A stretch of 64,000 nucleotides of DNA from Gonocerus acuteangulatus (GCA_946811695.1 OX328128.1:72779121-72843120), one strand, 5' to 3'. Shown: positions 19,546-29,622, counted from the stretch's first letter. Made by a program: numbers and translations. Notes: generated from the letters alone by a model not told the origin.

Positions 19546-20018
19546 TTAATTGTGCGTGTCTATTGTCGACGCAAATGGTCACATATTGATATAACCGGGT
19601 GAAATAATTCTTTACCGTAAACAAACGTTCATTAACCAACAGTATTCACTCACAGGTAAACTTTTTTTGGGGGCAAAATTTGCACACAAACCTATTGATA
19701 ACTCATCCTAAAATTATTGGTTAAAAATAAATGGACGTTAAAATTTAAATAAATTATATACATTCCAATCTAAATAAACATTTGGCACATTCTTAATGAG
19801 TATTCGTTGCCAAAGCTTTAGATATTATTTAATTTTTACATATACATTTTTCTTTTTCATATTACTTATTATATTATAACTGATTATATATCTAAAAAAC
19901 CAAAATTCGATTATTTGAAGTTGTTGATGCATAGTAAAATTTTTCGGCCTAAACGCAAGAACGAGATTTAATATTGTTTTGTTTTTAATATACATTATAA
20001 TTATCATTACAATATTAC

Positions 20019-20124
20019 CTGCAATGTAGATTCGAGCATCATGGTGACCGAGCTGAACCCTCTTACAAAGCCATCGATAGACTCAAAAGCAGGGGCTGCT
20101 GATTCCTCAACCATCTGCACATAC
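20019..20124 (-). CDS. PEX13: PEX13 exon 3 (start of the conserved peroxin-13 domain)
   Basis: The minus strand has acceptor TTTTACAG at 20125-20132, then a 106-nt exon encoding YVQMVEESAAPAFESIDGFV and RGFSSVTMMLESTLQ, then donor GTAATA. The pattern 'ENR-[FY]-[IV]Q-x-x-EES-x-x-AF-x-x-I-x-x-x-V-x-x-F-x-SV-x-MM' is characteristic of peroxin-13, a peroxisomal membrane protein of the PEX5 docking complex. Exon 2 ends in phase 2 (AG|) and this exon starts with the completing G. It ends in phase 0. The next exon, expected to start the transmembrane part, is not found left of here, so the 20 kb to the window edge is intron. Confidence 0.85.
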
Positions 20125-20593
20125 CTGTAAAATATAAACCAAAATTTGGTTTAATCTGATTTTACATTTCAAAAGCTTATTTATTTACTTAGTGTTCCGG
20201 TTCTATGCTATTTATTTTTTACTTAACTTTCTGCTATTGAGTGTGAATATGCATAGTTCCTTCAAAAATTGCTCACATAATTTACAAAAAATTGCAGAAA
20301 ATGTTAAATTGCCAATAATTTTTTGACCCAATGTATATATAAATACATCCGAATTTGAACCACAGTTGTTTTCGTGATTTACGGGTTCTGAATTGTGAAA
20401 TTGTCTAGTCTGCATTTCTGGATTGTATCATGAGGGCAACCTCATAAGTGGGTTCACCGCTGTGGGAGGAGGGAGGAACCTGGCTAAATATAAATAAATA
20501 AACCAGTTTTTGGTCAAGTGAAGTTGACAAGACTTTTAACTGAAATGGTTGAACATACTATTCACAATACAGTCGATGAAATGTCGTATGTAC
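20125..20593 (-). other. PEX13 intron 2, holding a diverged short repeat
   Basis: 469-bp GT-AG intron. It contains an inverted, diverged copy (about 20330-20490) of the repeat at 842-975: 'ggagggaggaacc', then 'gggttctgaattgtgaaa', then 'tttgaaccacagttgtt'. Confidence 0.75.
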
Positions 20594-20815
20594 CTGTTTT
20601 CAAAGTCCGTTTGCCGCATTCCGTACGGAGAGAAACCGTAACCTCCTCCATATCCTCCGTACATTCCACCGTAGCCACTCATTCCATAAGGATAACGAGA
20701 GAAGTGTCCACCACCGGCAAAGGCACCCGCTCTGCTCCGTGGTGGCAGTGGAGGGACGGTGTTGATTCTCGGGACTGCTCGGACGACTGGTCCATTGTGA
20801 TCTGTTGAGTGTATG
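20594..20815 (-). CDS. PEX13: PEX13 exon 2 (Gly/Tyr-rich N-terminal region)
   Basis: 222-nt exon between acceptor TTATTTTCAG (20816-20825) and donor GTACAT. It encodes a proline patch (VPPLPPRSRAG) and then a Gly/Tyr/Met-rich stretch (GMSGYGGMYGGYGGGYGF), ending MRQTDFENR across the splice. Gly/Tyr-rich sequence before the conserved domain is typical of the cytosolic/lumenal N-terminus of PEX13, which binds PEX7 and PEX5 in other organisms. It joins exon 1 in phase 2 (TT|C) and exon 3 in phase 2 (AG|G). Confidence 0.85.
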
Positions 20816-20879
20816 CTGAAAATAAACAGAAAACATTTTAATATATATTTATTTAATCCATTCGAGACTGATGGCCACT

Positions 20880-21069
20880 TTCGTGACAAAGGGCCAGCAT
20901 TCCCAGTGGACTGATAGCCAATTTTGTGACAAGGGCATTTCTTTGCTTTAGAACTGAAAGCCGCCTCTGCGGCAGCTTTTTGTAATGTCTAGTGGTAAGT
21001 TTTGTAAGCTCTAGTCACTCTGGTATCCGCTAGAGAAAATCCAGTATGAGCCAATTGAATGGGAGTTTC
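20880..21069. other. Intron 1 sequence without a gene; small GC hairpin
   Basis: Only a short hairpin GCCGCctctGCGGC at about 20961-20974 stands out. Nothing else supported. Confidence 0.4.
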
Positions 21070-21270
21070 CCTCTATTCATTTATTTAAATTTTAACGTCC
21101 ATTTATTATTGGCACAGAATTTTAGGACCGGTTATCTATAGTTTATTGCCCTTTTCTAGCCAGGATAGAGCTGATACCTTTAATTTTTTTAAAAGAAAAG
21201 CCAACACCACTAGTGGGAATCAAACCCATGATCATGACCTTAGGCACGGAGTGCGTACACCTTACCATAA
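21070..21270 (-). mobile_element. Decayed tRNA-derived SINE
   Basis: The minus strand starts near 21268 with GGTAAGGTGTACGCACTCCG and has a Pol III box B-like GGGTTTGATTCCC at about 21216-21228. It then runs into 'gacgttaaaatttaaataaat'. That tail is shared with 12160-12190 and 19719-19749. Confidence 0.55.
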
Positions 21271-21324
21271 ATTTATATACTTATAATTTCCATAGTAACA
21301 ATATCGTTTGATATACAAACTGTT

Positions 21325-21765
21325 TAATTGTTTATTTATTTATTTAATTTATTATGAGTTTCGCGACGGAGGCGATTGACTCATAAAGTCCGTTAAAGTA
21401 TTAGTCAGGTCGTAATATTAAAAAGGATTACACTTAAATAAAACACAAGAAAAAAAAGAGAAAAAAAAATTGAGAAAACACAAAACATGAAGCAACATCA
21501 TTTACAATAAAGACAGAGAAAAAAATAATAGAAGAATACATATAATTATATTTTCGAATAATAGTTCAGTGTTTTGAGATGTGTAAGAAGTGTTTCAATG
21601 TATTGGCTACCCTCTGTCAATAAGTCATGTAAGTCGTGGGGAATTGTCAAATTGCTGAGTTGTCTACAGTCGGTCAGTATATGTTTATTTATTTTTTGTA
21701 CAATGAAGAGGAGACTCAATGGCATAAACACTTTGTACAAAGGGTTGTGGGTTAATAACCTGTAG
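21325..21765 (-). pseudogene. 3' end of an I-type LINE (ORF2 C-terminus plus 3' UTR)
   Basis: At 21549-21720 the minus strand encodes NKHILTDCRQLSN, then IPHDLHDLLTEG and LLTHLKTLNYYSKI, followed by a stop. This layout (HIL-x-C, a dozen residues, DL-x-x-LL, ending in a YSKI-like tail) resembles the C-terminus of I/Nimb-type LINE ORF2. The 3' UTR runs left and ends in an (AAAT)n tail at 21325-21345, as such elements do. Strongly 5'-truncated; the clade is inferred. Confidence 0.55.
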
Positions 21766-21789
21766 ATAACACATTCCAAAAAATCTGTG

Positions 21790-22818
21790 TTATTTATAAA
21801 TGATTGTTAAAATAAAAAATAAATTAATACAACAAAGCAAATAGAAATGTATTCTTATTCGTTAATGTTAATGGTATGGTGGGTTAATTGATTTGAGAAA
21901 AATCTCAAACCAAGGATTGCTTTTATTTTTATGGGATTTTCCCAGATGTTTATTAATTGAAGGTCGATAGACGATGTGGAAAATTAACCAATCTTAAGAA
22001 AGAAATAATTGACTCAAGGTCTTTGTTATTAATTTCCTTTATATATCTTTTCTAATTTTGAAAGGCTAGAAAAATGGTTTGCTAATGTTCCTTGCTTTCT
22101 TTGTTTCTTCACGATTAGCCGACATCATTGCTTTACCTAAAAACGGTGAAACATCATTTATTTTAAGTCCCACAATACAGTTAACACCAAAGACAAAGTA
22201 GAGGCCAAAGATAAATGAAAATGTAATGTATATAAAATTTAATATGTATACATATGTGTGTATGTCTAGATTTTTTCAGGATGTTTTTCTTCCCTAAAGG
22301 TAGGGATGAAATGCACTAAAGCATATTGTTCTATTAACCTTTACGAGACGGCAACCCGCAGGACATTAGATGCCTGTGAAGCGGATACCGTTTCACCCTC
22401 CTGGTTCCACAGGATGCCATTAAAATAGCTGAGCCTCCACTGCTCACCTCTTGGACCGGCATGAGACGACACTTGCCAGCTCTGTCTTGATGCAGGGTCT
22501 CTACTACATTTGTGAAAGCCAATTTCAGGAAATTTTCATGGCTTGAAATTCAAATTTTATGCTTATTAAAAAGAAAATAATTTCACTTAAAAAGAAAAAA
22601 AAACCTTCACTATTTGCTTAAAATTATTTGTGACCTTACACGGATTACCGTGATATCTATGAATTTACAATTTTACCTACATTTAAATAATTAATAAAAC
22701 TGTATAAAATGTACATCATATGTTAAACAGGATAGGTAAATTAATTTTAAGAGTGAAGAAACGATTTGACTAAAAATTTTAGAACGACTATGGAATTAGC
22801 AGCCTAAAAAGTATTGAA
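21790..22818. other. PEX13 intron 1 sequence, no gene
   Basis: AT-rich DNA with one less AT-rich stretch at about 22330-22530 ('gagacggcaacccgcagg...') that looks like an old repeat fragment I cannot assign. No exon supported. Confidence 0.4.
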
Positions 22819-22830
22819 CAATGGCAGCAG

Positions 22831-23015
22831 GGGTCTCCCGTGGTCTACTGGCTAGCGCCTTAGATTCATAAGCGGGAGATGGTGGGTTCGATCCGCACCG
22901 GGAGCAGGGATTTTCTCATCCCACGGGTCGTTGGGATGAGAAAATTCCTCGCTGCACCCTAGATGTCGGTGCTAATGGCCTAGTTGTCGAAGCACCGTAA
23001 AAAAAAAAAAAAAAG
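22831..23015 (+). mobile_element. tRNA-derived SINE, full length with target duplication
   Basis: Head GGTCTCCCGTGGTCTACTGG (box A) and GGTTCGATCCGCACC (box B, 22888-22896 region), then a body, then the hairpin GGTGCTAATGGCC...GTCGAAGCACC (22970-22998) and a poly(A) tail. Flanked by the 12-bp duplication CAATGGCAGCAG at 22819-22830 and 23016-23027. The head is a different tRNA type from the T-tailed SINE family in this window. Confidence 0.9.
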
Positions 23016-23681
23016 CAATGGCAGCAGAATTACAAATTCCAAGGAGGGGTGGAGGGGGGGGGGGGGAGGAAGATAGAATTGCGTTGCCATATGATAACAG
23101 CTAAAATTACAAATGCTGTTTCAATGTTATGACTTTTTCATTAGGGTCATTCCATATCAAGTGATCCACAGTTTTTCCCCTCATATTTTTTGATTTTTTT
23201 TAAATTTGGCTCATCAATAGTACCCCATAAGACAATTAAAAATCCAAATTTGTAGAATTTTATCTTTATTAGTTTTCGAGTTATGAATGTTTAAGTTTTT
23301 TAAAAAAAGCACATTTTAGGACCGACACTTGATCATAAAATGTACCATAACTCCCAAACGAAATGAGCTAGAGAGATGTGGTAAAAAGCATTCGTTAGTG
23401 TATTAAATGCCGATTAAAATGATATATGTCTTGACTTATTTATAAAAATTGAAATTTTAAGGTAATTTTTAAAACTTTAAAATTTTAATTTCTCTTAAAA
23501 CGTATGTTTAAAAACTTTCAAAAAATTTGTAATTTTTCTTTGATATTTTATCTCAGTTTTGTGTAAATTTCAAGTTGGGATCTCAATGGGATCATATTTA
23601 TTTTAATTATTAACTTTATGTTGGTAGATAAAAAAATTGAAATTTTTAGAAAATGAAATGAAATCCATCTAATCTAATATA

Positions 23682-24857
23682 CACAGGGTGTCCCCCCCAA
23701 AAAACGGCCTGACTTTGGGAATCAATGCAGGATGAAAAAAGAAAGAAAAAAAGTCCTTTGGCATATATCTCGATTTGCTTCCTTTCCGAGAAAAACGTAA
23801 AAAACTAAAACACAATTGTGAAACGGCACTATTTCATAATTCCTATATAAAAATCATTAAAAGTACGTTTCATCTTCCATTCCCTCTACCCACACACCTA
23901 CCCGCCCCCCTCAAAAAAACAACAACAAAATTTCTTGCTCGAAAAAATTAACTGACACCATGTAAAGCGGTAAGTTCAACATAATTTAAAATATCTACTT
24001 TCCTTCTGAGGAAAGTGCTAAAACACAAAACAAAAAAAAACTTTAAATTCTTAATAAAAATAAATGTTCAATTCTTAAAATATTTTAAATTTTACTTGAG
24101 ACGCCTACATAATTATAAAATAACTATTTCTTCTTCTAATAATTCTAAATAATCAATTTACAAACTGTTCAAAGGTTTGTCCCCTTGCAGCAATACAGGC
24201 ATCACATTGCACATTGACAGACTGGTTGGCATTTGTGCATTGCTCTGCTGTAATCTGTTCCCAGGCCCATCTGATGCGACGGATGAGGTGCTCCCTTGCG
24301 CCAATGGGCTTCCTGTAGACCAAATCTTTAATGTGTCCTCAAGCTAAGAAATCCAAGAGCGTGAGGTCTGAAGATCGAGCCGGCCAAGATACCAGCCCAC
24401 CAGGTCCTATCCAACGCCATGGATAGTTAATGCCCAACCAATTTCGGACGGCCCTCCCATAGTGAGCTGGACAACCGTCGACATGGAACCAACTTCCCAA
24501 TCTCTGTGACAAAAGGACCTCCTCCAAGAACGACGACAGTTTGTTATAGAGGAATGCGTTGAAAGACTGGGTCAAGTCGAGGGGTCAAAAAATGCGGACC
24601 TAATATTTCATTATTACACACAAAACTAGAGGCATATTCACTCCTATATTTGGGGGGAGGGGGTAAAGGAGGTGGGGGTGAAAGAGTGAGTGGAGGGGTA
24701 GGTTTGATACATGTACTTTAAAAAAAAAATTGATACCCCTTTTAATAGACGTCTTTTTCATAATTTCTTTTACTTTTTTGCGTTTTTCTCGGACACTAAG
24801 CCAAAACGAGATGTATGCCAAAGGACTTTTTTCCTTCGTTTTTTCGTCTTGTGTCTT
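23682..24857. mobile_element. Nested mariner-like element inside the 23144 element
   Basis: Left end ACACAGGGTGTCCCCCC followed by 'acggcctgactttgggaatc' and 'gcaggatgaaaaaag'. The right side has the inverted 'ccaaaggactttttt' and 'ttttcgtcttg' but has lost the final CACCCTG. Related ends at 59232, 59482 and 60033. It carries transposase remains at 24339-24575. Confidence 0.65.
24339..24575 (-). pseudogene. Transposase fragment, DDE type (mariner-like superfamily)
   Basis: 78 residues with WFHVDGCPAHY, the block around the second catalytic Asp (DG-x-PAH). Downstream are RWIGPGGLVSWPARSSDLT and LLDFLA, the block around the third acidic residue; intact relatives have RSPDL-x-P-x-DF. The rest of the ORF is missing, so it is inactive. 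It is the only recognisable coding part of the nested element. Confidence 0.75.
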
Positions 24858-25462
24858 TATTAGATGAATTTCATTTCATTTTCTGAAAATTTTTAATTTT
24901 TGACGTACCAACGAGATGCCAAGTTACCTTTGATTAAGTTATTAATTAAAATAAATATGATCCCATTGAGATCCCAACTTGAAATTTACACAAAACTGAG
25001 ATGAAATATCAAAGAAAAATTACAATTTTTTTGAAAATTTTTAAACATACGTTTGAAGAGAAATTTAAATTTTAAAGTTTTAAAAATTACCTTAAAATTT
25101 CATTTTTTATAAATAGGTCATGTAATATATCATTTTAGTCGGCATTTAATACACTAACGAATGATTTTTACCCCATATTTCTAGCTCATTTTGTATGGGA
25201 GTTATGGTACATTTTATGATCAAGTGTCGGTCCTAAAATGTGCTTTTTTAAAAAACTTAGACTTTCATAACTCGAAAACTAATTAAGATAAAATTCTACA
25301 AATTTGGATTTTTTATTGTCTTATGGAGTACTATTAATGAGCCAAATTTAAAAGAAATCAAAAAATATTAGGGCAATTTTTTCCTTGTTTTTGGATCACA
25401 TGATATGGAATGACCCATTATTTTTTTGCCCTATTTTTAATTTCATGATTTTAGTGACTTTT

Positions 25463-25604
25463 AGCATGGTTCCTCCCTTCCTCCATAGGGAGGAACCCCG
25501 CTTATAAGGTTGACCTCATGACGGAATCCAAAAGTGCTGACTAGAAAATTTTCCGTTTCAGAACCCCTAGAGAACGAAAATAACGGTGGTTCAAATTTGA
25601 ATAC
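25463..25604 (+). repeat. Short interspersed repeat with GGTTCCTCCCT hairpin, copy B
   Basis: Close copy of 842-975, with 'ccatagggaggaaccccgct', 'gaaaatt..ccgtttcagaa' and 'aacggtggttcaaatttg' in the same order. It ends right at the Helitron 5' end. Confidence 0.65.
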
Positions 25605-25607
25605 ATA

Positions 25608-27127
25608 TCTAATATATAAAATTCTTGTGTCACAGTGTTTGTGGCGGTACTCCTCCGAAACGGCTTGGCCGATTTTTATGAAATTTTGTGTGTATACTCG
25701 GTAGGTCTGAGAATAGGTCGTAAACTATTTTTCATGCCCCTAGGTGATAAGGGTAGTTCACCCCAACATTTTATTTTTATACTTTTTTTTTAGACAAAAT
25801 TTGTTTTCTTTTTACTTTTTTATGATTTGGCATTAAAAAATATGTACGGCCCTAAATTTTCACTATTCTATCACCAATCCCCATTTTTTAATAGATATCC
25901 CCATTTTTTACTAATTTTCATCAATTATCACTCGATCATTTATTCCCGCCAATCGTCTACCGGTGTCACTTCTCACCCAGTAAACAAACATTCCCTAAAG
26001 GCGTTGAACAGGACATCGAATGGCATAAAAAACAACGACAAACTATTTAGCTGCACTCTGTTACTCCTTTCAGGTGGTTTCAGACAAACACTTCCCGTCA
26101 TTCCACGTTCAACGTACGTTGATGACATCAATGCTGGCTTAAAATCATCGCCACCGTAGCTTAATGTTGAAAAAGTACAACTATATGTAAATATGTGCGT
26201 TCAAATGCTTCAAGATCCATCCGCTGAAATATTCTCAAAACACCTCTTAGATATCGGCGATGGAAAAGTTGGTGTACACGAAAATACTGGATGCATAAAA
26301 TTACCAACCGATTTCTGCACAATCATTAATTCGCAAAATAATCTCATTGACCAGATATTTCCCGAAGTACACACACAATACATGAATCATGAGTGGCTGG
26401 CAGAAAGAGCAATTTTTGCAGCAAAAAATGTGGTGTGAACGATTTGAATATCAAGATACAAGAGTTCTTGCCAGGGGACTTTATATCTTATAAATCTATC
26501 GATAGAGTTTGCGATGCCAATGAAGCTGTCAATTATCCAACAGAGTTTTTGAACTCATTGGATTTGCCAGGCATGCCACCGCACCATTTACTACTGAAGG
26601 TTGGATCTCCGGGTATTTTACTTCGTAATTTGAACACACCATGGCTGTGCAATGGTACGCGATTAGTGATTACAAAAATTAATGAAAAAACGTTGTTGAA
26701 GGAGGAATTTTGAATGGCAAGTTCCAAGGCGAAAATGTATTACTACCAAGAATCACTATTATTTCCACAGACGTGCCAATTGCATTTAAACGCAATTTCC
26801 AATTAGATTGGCATTCGCAATGACAATCAATAAGTCACAAGGCTAAACGATATCTGTTTGTGCCTTAGATTTTTCACGCGGAGAATTATATGTGGCATGT
26901 TCTCAAGTGGGTAAGCCATCCAGTTTGTTTGTGTTACCCAAAGATGGAGTAACCAAAAATATCGTGCACTCCATTGCACTAAGAAGTTGATTTATTTTTT
27001 CTGTCTATTGTCATAATTTGTGATGGACATATAATTTTAAATATATGAATCAAGATAATAGAGTAAAATGAGATATAAAAATGTACGTTTGGTGGTTTAA
27101 AGGCAAAACGTTTGCCGGGTCAGCTAG
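25608..27127 (+). mobile_element. Helitron, 1.5 kb, internally deleted
   Basis: 5' end TCTAATATATAAAATTCTTG after an A, and 3' end GTTTGCCGGGTCAGCTAG before a T. These match the Helitron rules: TC start, CTAG end with a preceding small hairpin, and insertion between A and T. The first 100 bp ('cggcttggccgatttttatg') is typical of insect Helitron 5' ends. Only the C-terminal helicase region remains, in broken frames. Confidence 0.9.
25960..26990 (+). pseudogene. Decayed Helitron Pif1-type helicase, C-terminal part
   Basis: Fragments in order: LLSGGFRQTLPVIPRST (26060-26115; the usual GGDFRQ has lost its Asp); then AEIFSKHLLDIGDGKVGV and QNNLIDQIFPEVHTQYM (26226-26380); then, after a frameshift, LPGDFISYKSID and NSLDLPGMPPHHLLLKVG and WLCNGTRLVITKI (26468-26700); then VLLPRITIIS and SIALR-like remnants to 26990. 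All are hallmarks of Helitron helicases. Frameshifts and stops make it inactive. The Rep endonuclease part is absent. Confidence 0.85.
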
Positions 27128-27194
27128 TATATGTGTATGTATGTGTGTGTGTGTGTGTGTATGTATATATGTGTATGTATATATGTATATGTAT
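27128..27194. repeat. (GT)n/(TA)n microsatellite
   Basis: TATATGTGTATG and GT repeats between the Helitron end and the LTR element. The last four bases, GTAT, are its target duplication. Confidence 0.9.
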
Positions 27195-27912
27195 TGTAAA
27201 GATTAATTATTATAAAAAGATGATTGCGCCTCGTTGGGTCGCCAATAACTGTTAAGATTAATCATTTTAATAAAAAGAATGAAAAAATTGAAATTACATT
27301 TATTATATGAATTTAACTTAATCTCAGGGATCAAAGTTCCGAGTGAATGAACGAAATAATATTGATTCTTAGACAATTCCGAAATACAAAACAATATCAA
27401 ACTACACACAAACAATAATAAAATAATCGATAACTACAAAAAAAACAATTTTTACCTCTAAATCAATCCGCTTCCAACAAAACCTCAATACACTCCGTAT
27501 TCCTTGGAGGAGAGCTCTGCATTCGACCAACGCTGAGAATCAACAGACTACTGCTAGAGATCAACTCACGATCCTCAATCTAGGGCTGCTGGGGATCAAC
27601 TCACAATAGAGTGACGCTTCGTTCGAGCGGGAAAGTTTGGCTTCTTTCTTTCCAACTTCCGCAGTTTGTTGGATTATATATAAAGATAAAAATTATGTTT
27701 TTTGCAATACCAAATAATTAATTTATTGTTATCTGAATGTAAATTTAATATGGATATATTGTATACCAGTATTGTCCAAAAATATTATTAATTTTGATCG
27801 TATATAATACGATGTTATTTGTATATATGGTTTGTGATTTGCGCGGGCTTTTCAAAATATCGATGGTTATTTGAATTTAAAAATATTTTCGTGAATGTAA
27901 TATATCATTACA
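27195..27912 (-). repeat. 3' LTR of the non-autonomous element
   Basis: 718 bp. The inner part from 27250 aligns to the 670-bp LTR of the autonomous family. The outer 55 bp is an added second LTR edge. Confidence 0.9.
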
Positions 27913-28334
27913 TTTGCACTCCTGTCTAAAAAAAAAAAATTTAAAAAAAAATGTTCTTAGTCCGGTATAAAAGATAAATTTAAAATTGAATTTTCAATTT
28001 GGAGTTTCGGATACAGAACTATTAATTAGATTGGTCAGCCTGTTTTTTATTAAAATTTTCAATAACTCATTTCGTTACATAATTTTTATTCATTATCATT
28101 TCTCAATTTAAATTATCATTTTCCATTGTTCATTTTTAAAAATTATCATTATCAAAACTATCTTATCCTAAACTAATATGATTATTAAATTTATGATAAA
28201 TTTTTAAATATTATTATTATCAATTAAATCTTATATTAATATAAATCTTATTTTCTTAAAAAAAATGCTAAACTAATAAATTTTATAAAAACACACTAAA
28301 CTAATAGATATTAATTTTAAATTTTTTCATGAAT

Positions 28335-29519
28335 TTATTCCTGGTCGTTAATATTTTCTTTGCAGCAGTCCAATTTCTTTCTATAAAAGTGTTTTATTCT
28401 TTTCCTTGGGGGCCGATTTAGCTTTGAATTTTTTTCTATTCCAAGTTGTCTTTTATATTTATAAAGAATTTTTATTTTATTTCCAAATTTGACATTCAAA
28501 ATCTTTAAATTATTATTATTATTAATAGTTCTATTCAGCTCATTTGGAATATTTTCATTTCGTGTATTATAGCCTCTTATGTTTATAATAAATTTGTAGT
28601 CATCAGTTAATTTTTTAATGCTATTTTGTTTCACAATCTTATTTATAACTTCTGTCCTTATTATACTTCTGAAATTATCATTAATTATCTTTTTATTAAT
28701 TATTTCATTTGTACCCTCATTATCATTATTTACTTCAGTTAATATTTTTTCTTGAATTGTATTATCTTCATTTATTAAACAATTATAGTCATTTTTATTT
28801 TTAATCGACATTTTATCATCTTCAACTATCTGGTCATTACTACCATCATTACTATTTAAATTGTCCTTTATTGTTTCATCCAAATCGTCATTATGTATTA
28901 ATGTATCGTCATTTTCGGCATTTTTAATTAACTTTTCATTATTATTTTCATTTATCTCAATGACCTCTTCACTACTTATATTATTTTTATTAAAAAGGTT
29001 ATTATTCGATTTTTCCAACTCTATCGTCTCTTCATTCTGATTTTTACCCATATTATTTAAAGCATTACATAAATCGTCCAATTTTTTATTATTTTTACTT
29101 AATTCGAACTTAAGTTCTTTATCTTGTTCGATCCTATTTGCGTCAATTTTACTTAATTCGATCTTTAGTTCGATCCTATTTGCGTCAATTTTATTTAATT
29201 GTTCGATCCTATTTGCGTCAATTTTATTTTCCAATTTTTTATTTTGTTCTAATAATAGCCTCATCCAATGTTCTAGGCCTTGAGGATGCATCTCATTATC
29301 CCTCTCGGAAGTACGGTTCCCGCCATTGGATAGAATTTCCGTTCCTAAGGAACCCGCCGATTCTCTGAATGCTATTGCATCATCCTCCTGCAATTCGTTT
29401 TCACGTGTTTCGACTATAATATTTATTTCTCCCGGTGTTGTAAAAAATACGTATTCCGGTGATTCTATACTATTTTCCTCACCGTTATTTTGAATTTGTT
29501 CAATATTCACGTCAGACAT
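28335..29519 (-). CDS. Chimeric Gag-like protein of the non-autonomous element
   Basis: 394 residues from the ATG at 29519 to a stop at 28335, uninterrupted. Residues 1-157 are clearly homologous to the Gag N-terminus of the autonomous element (IEQ-x-QNNG, NELQ, ERDNEMHPQGLE, KKLDDLCNALNNM). They carry three copies of KIDANRIE in the coiled coil. Residues 158-290 are Asn/Asp/Glu/Ile-rich low-complexity sequence with no similarity to Gag. The last 100 are basic (NRPPRKRIKHFYRKKLD), which could bind nucleic acid or act as a nuclear signal. The Gag fold proper (WYK, FNNRF) is absent. Function unknown: it might co-assemble with the autonomous Gag through the coiled coil. Confidence 0.85.
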   Translation of the reverse strand: MSDVNIEQIQNNGEENSIESPEYVFFTTPGEINIIVETRENELQEDDAIAFRESAGSLGTEILSNGGNRTSERDNEMHPQGLEHWMRLLLEQNKKLENKIDANRIEQLNKIDANRIELKIELSKIDANRIEQDKELKFELSKNNKKLDDLCNALNNMGKNQNEETIELEKSNNNLFNKNNISSEEVIEINENNNEKLIKNAENDDTLIHNDDLDETIKDNLNSNDGSNDQIVEDDKMSIKNKNDYNCLINEDNTIQEKILTEVNNDNEGTNEIINKKIINDNFRSIIRTEVINKIVKQNSIKKLTDDYKFIINIRGYNTRNENIPNELNRTINNNNNLKILNVKFGNKIKILYKYKRQLGIEKNSKLNRPPRKRIKHFYRKKLDCCKENINDQE

Positions 29520-29604
29520 TTTTATTACAAAAAAAAAAAATTATTTTTAAGTTTTATTTTTAATATTTATTTACTGTTTTTAATTTCAATTCACTCGGCC
29601 GTCT

Positions 29605-29617
29605 ACGTTGGGCGCCA
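29605..29617 (-). promoter_or_regulatory. tRNA primer-binding site of the non-autonomous element
   Basis: TGGCGCCCAACGT, 5 nt from the LTR edge, identical to the autonomous element. Confidence 0.85.
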
Positions 29618-29622
29618 TTAAA

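Larger units (their letters stand above)
12250..19809. repeat. Tandem duplication unit, copy 2
   Basis: Same content as 4701-12249, with the TA tract 2 bp longer to the left of the element and 8 bp longer to its right. After 19809 the sequence 'ccaaagctttagat' is unique. It gives the original right neighbour of the unit. Confidence 0.9.
23144..25416. mobile_element. Inverted-repeat element with GGGTCATTCCATATC ends
   Basis: Starts GGGTCATTCCATATCAAGTG and ends with the complement CA(C/T)ATGATATGGAATGACCC. ATTA lies on both sides as a candidate 4-bp target duplication (23140-23143 and 25417-25420). The arms are about 540 bp (23144-23680 and 24862-25416). The centre is occupied by a second, CAGGGTG-type element. 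A similar end, GGCCATTCCATGTCAATTC, occurs alone at 46608. Confidence 0.8.

Noticed and set aside
20536..20889. 117-residue ORF as a complete gene
   Set aside because: Its N-terminal 24 residues are intron translation; the real coding part is PEX13 exon 2 bounded by a 3' and a 5' splice site.
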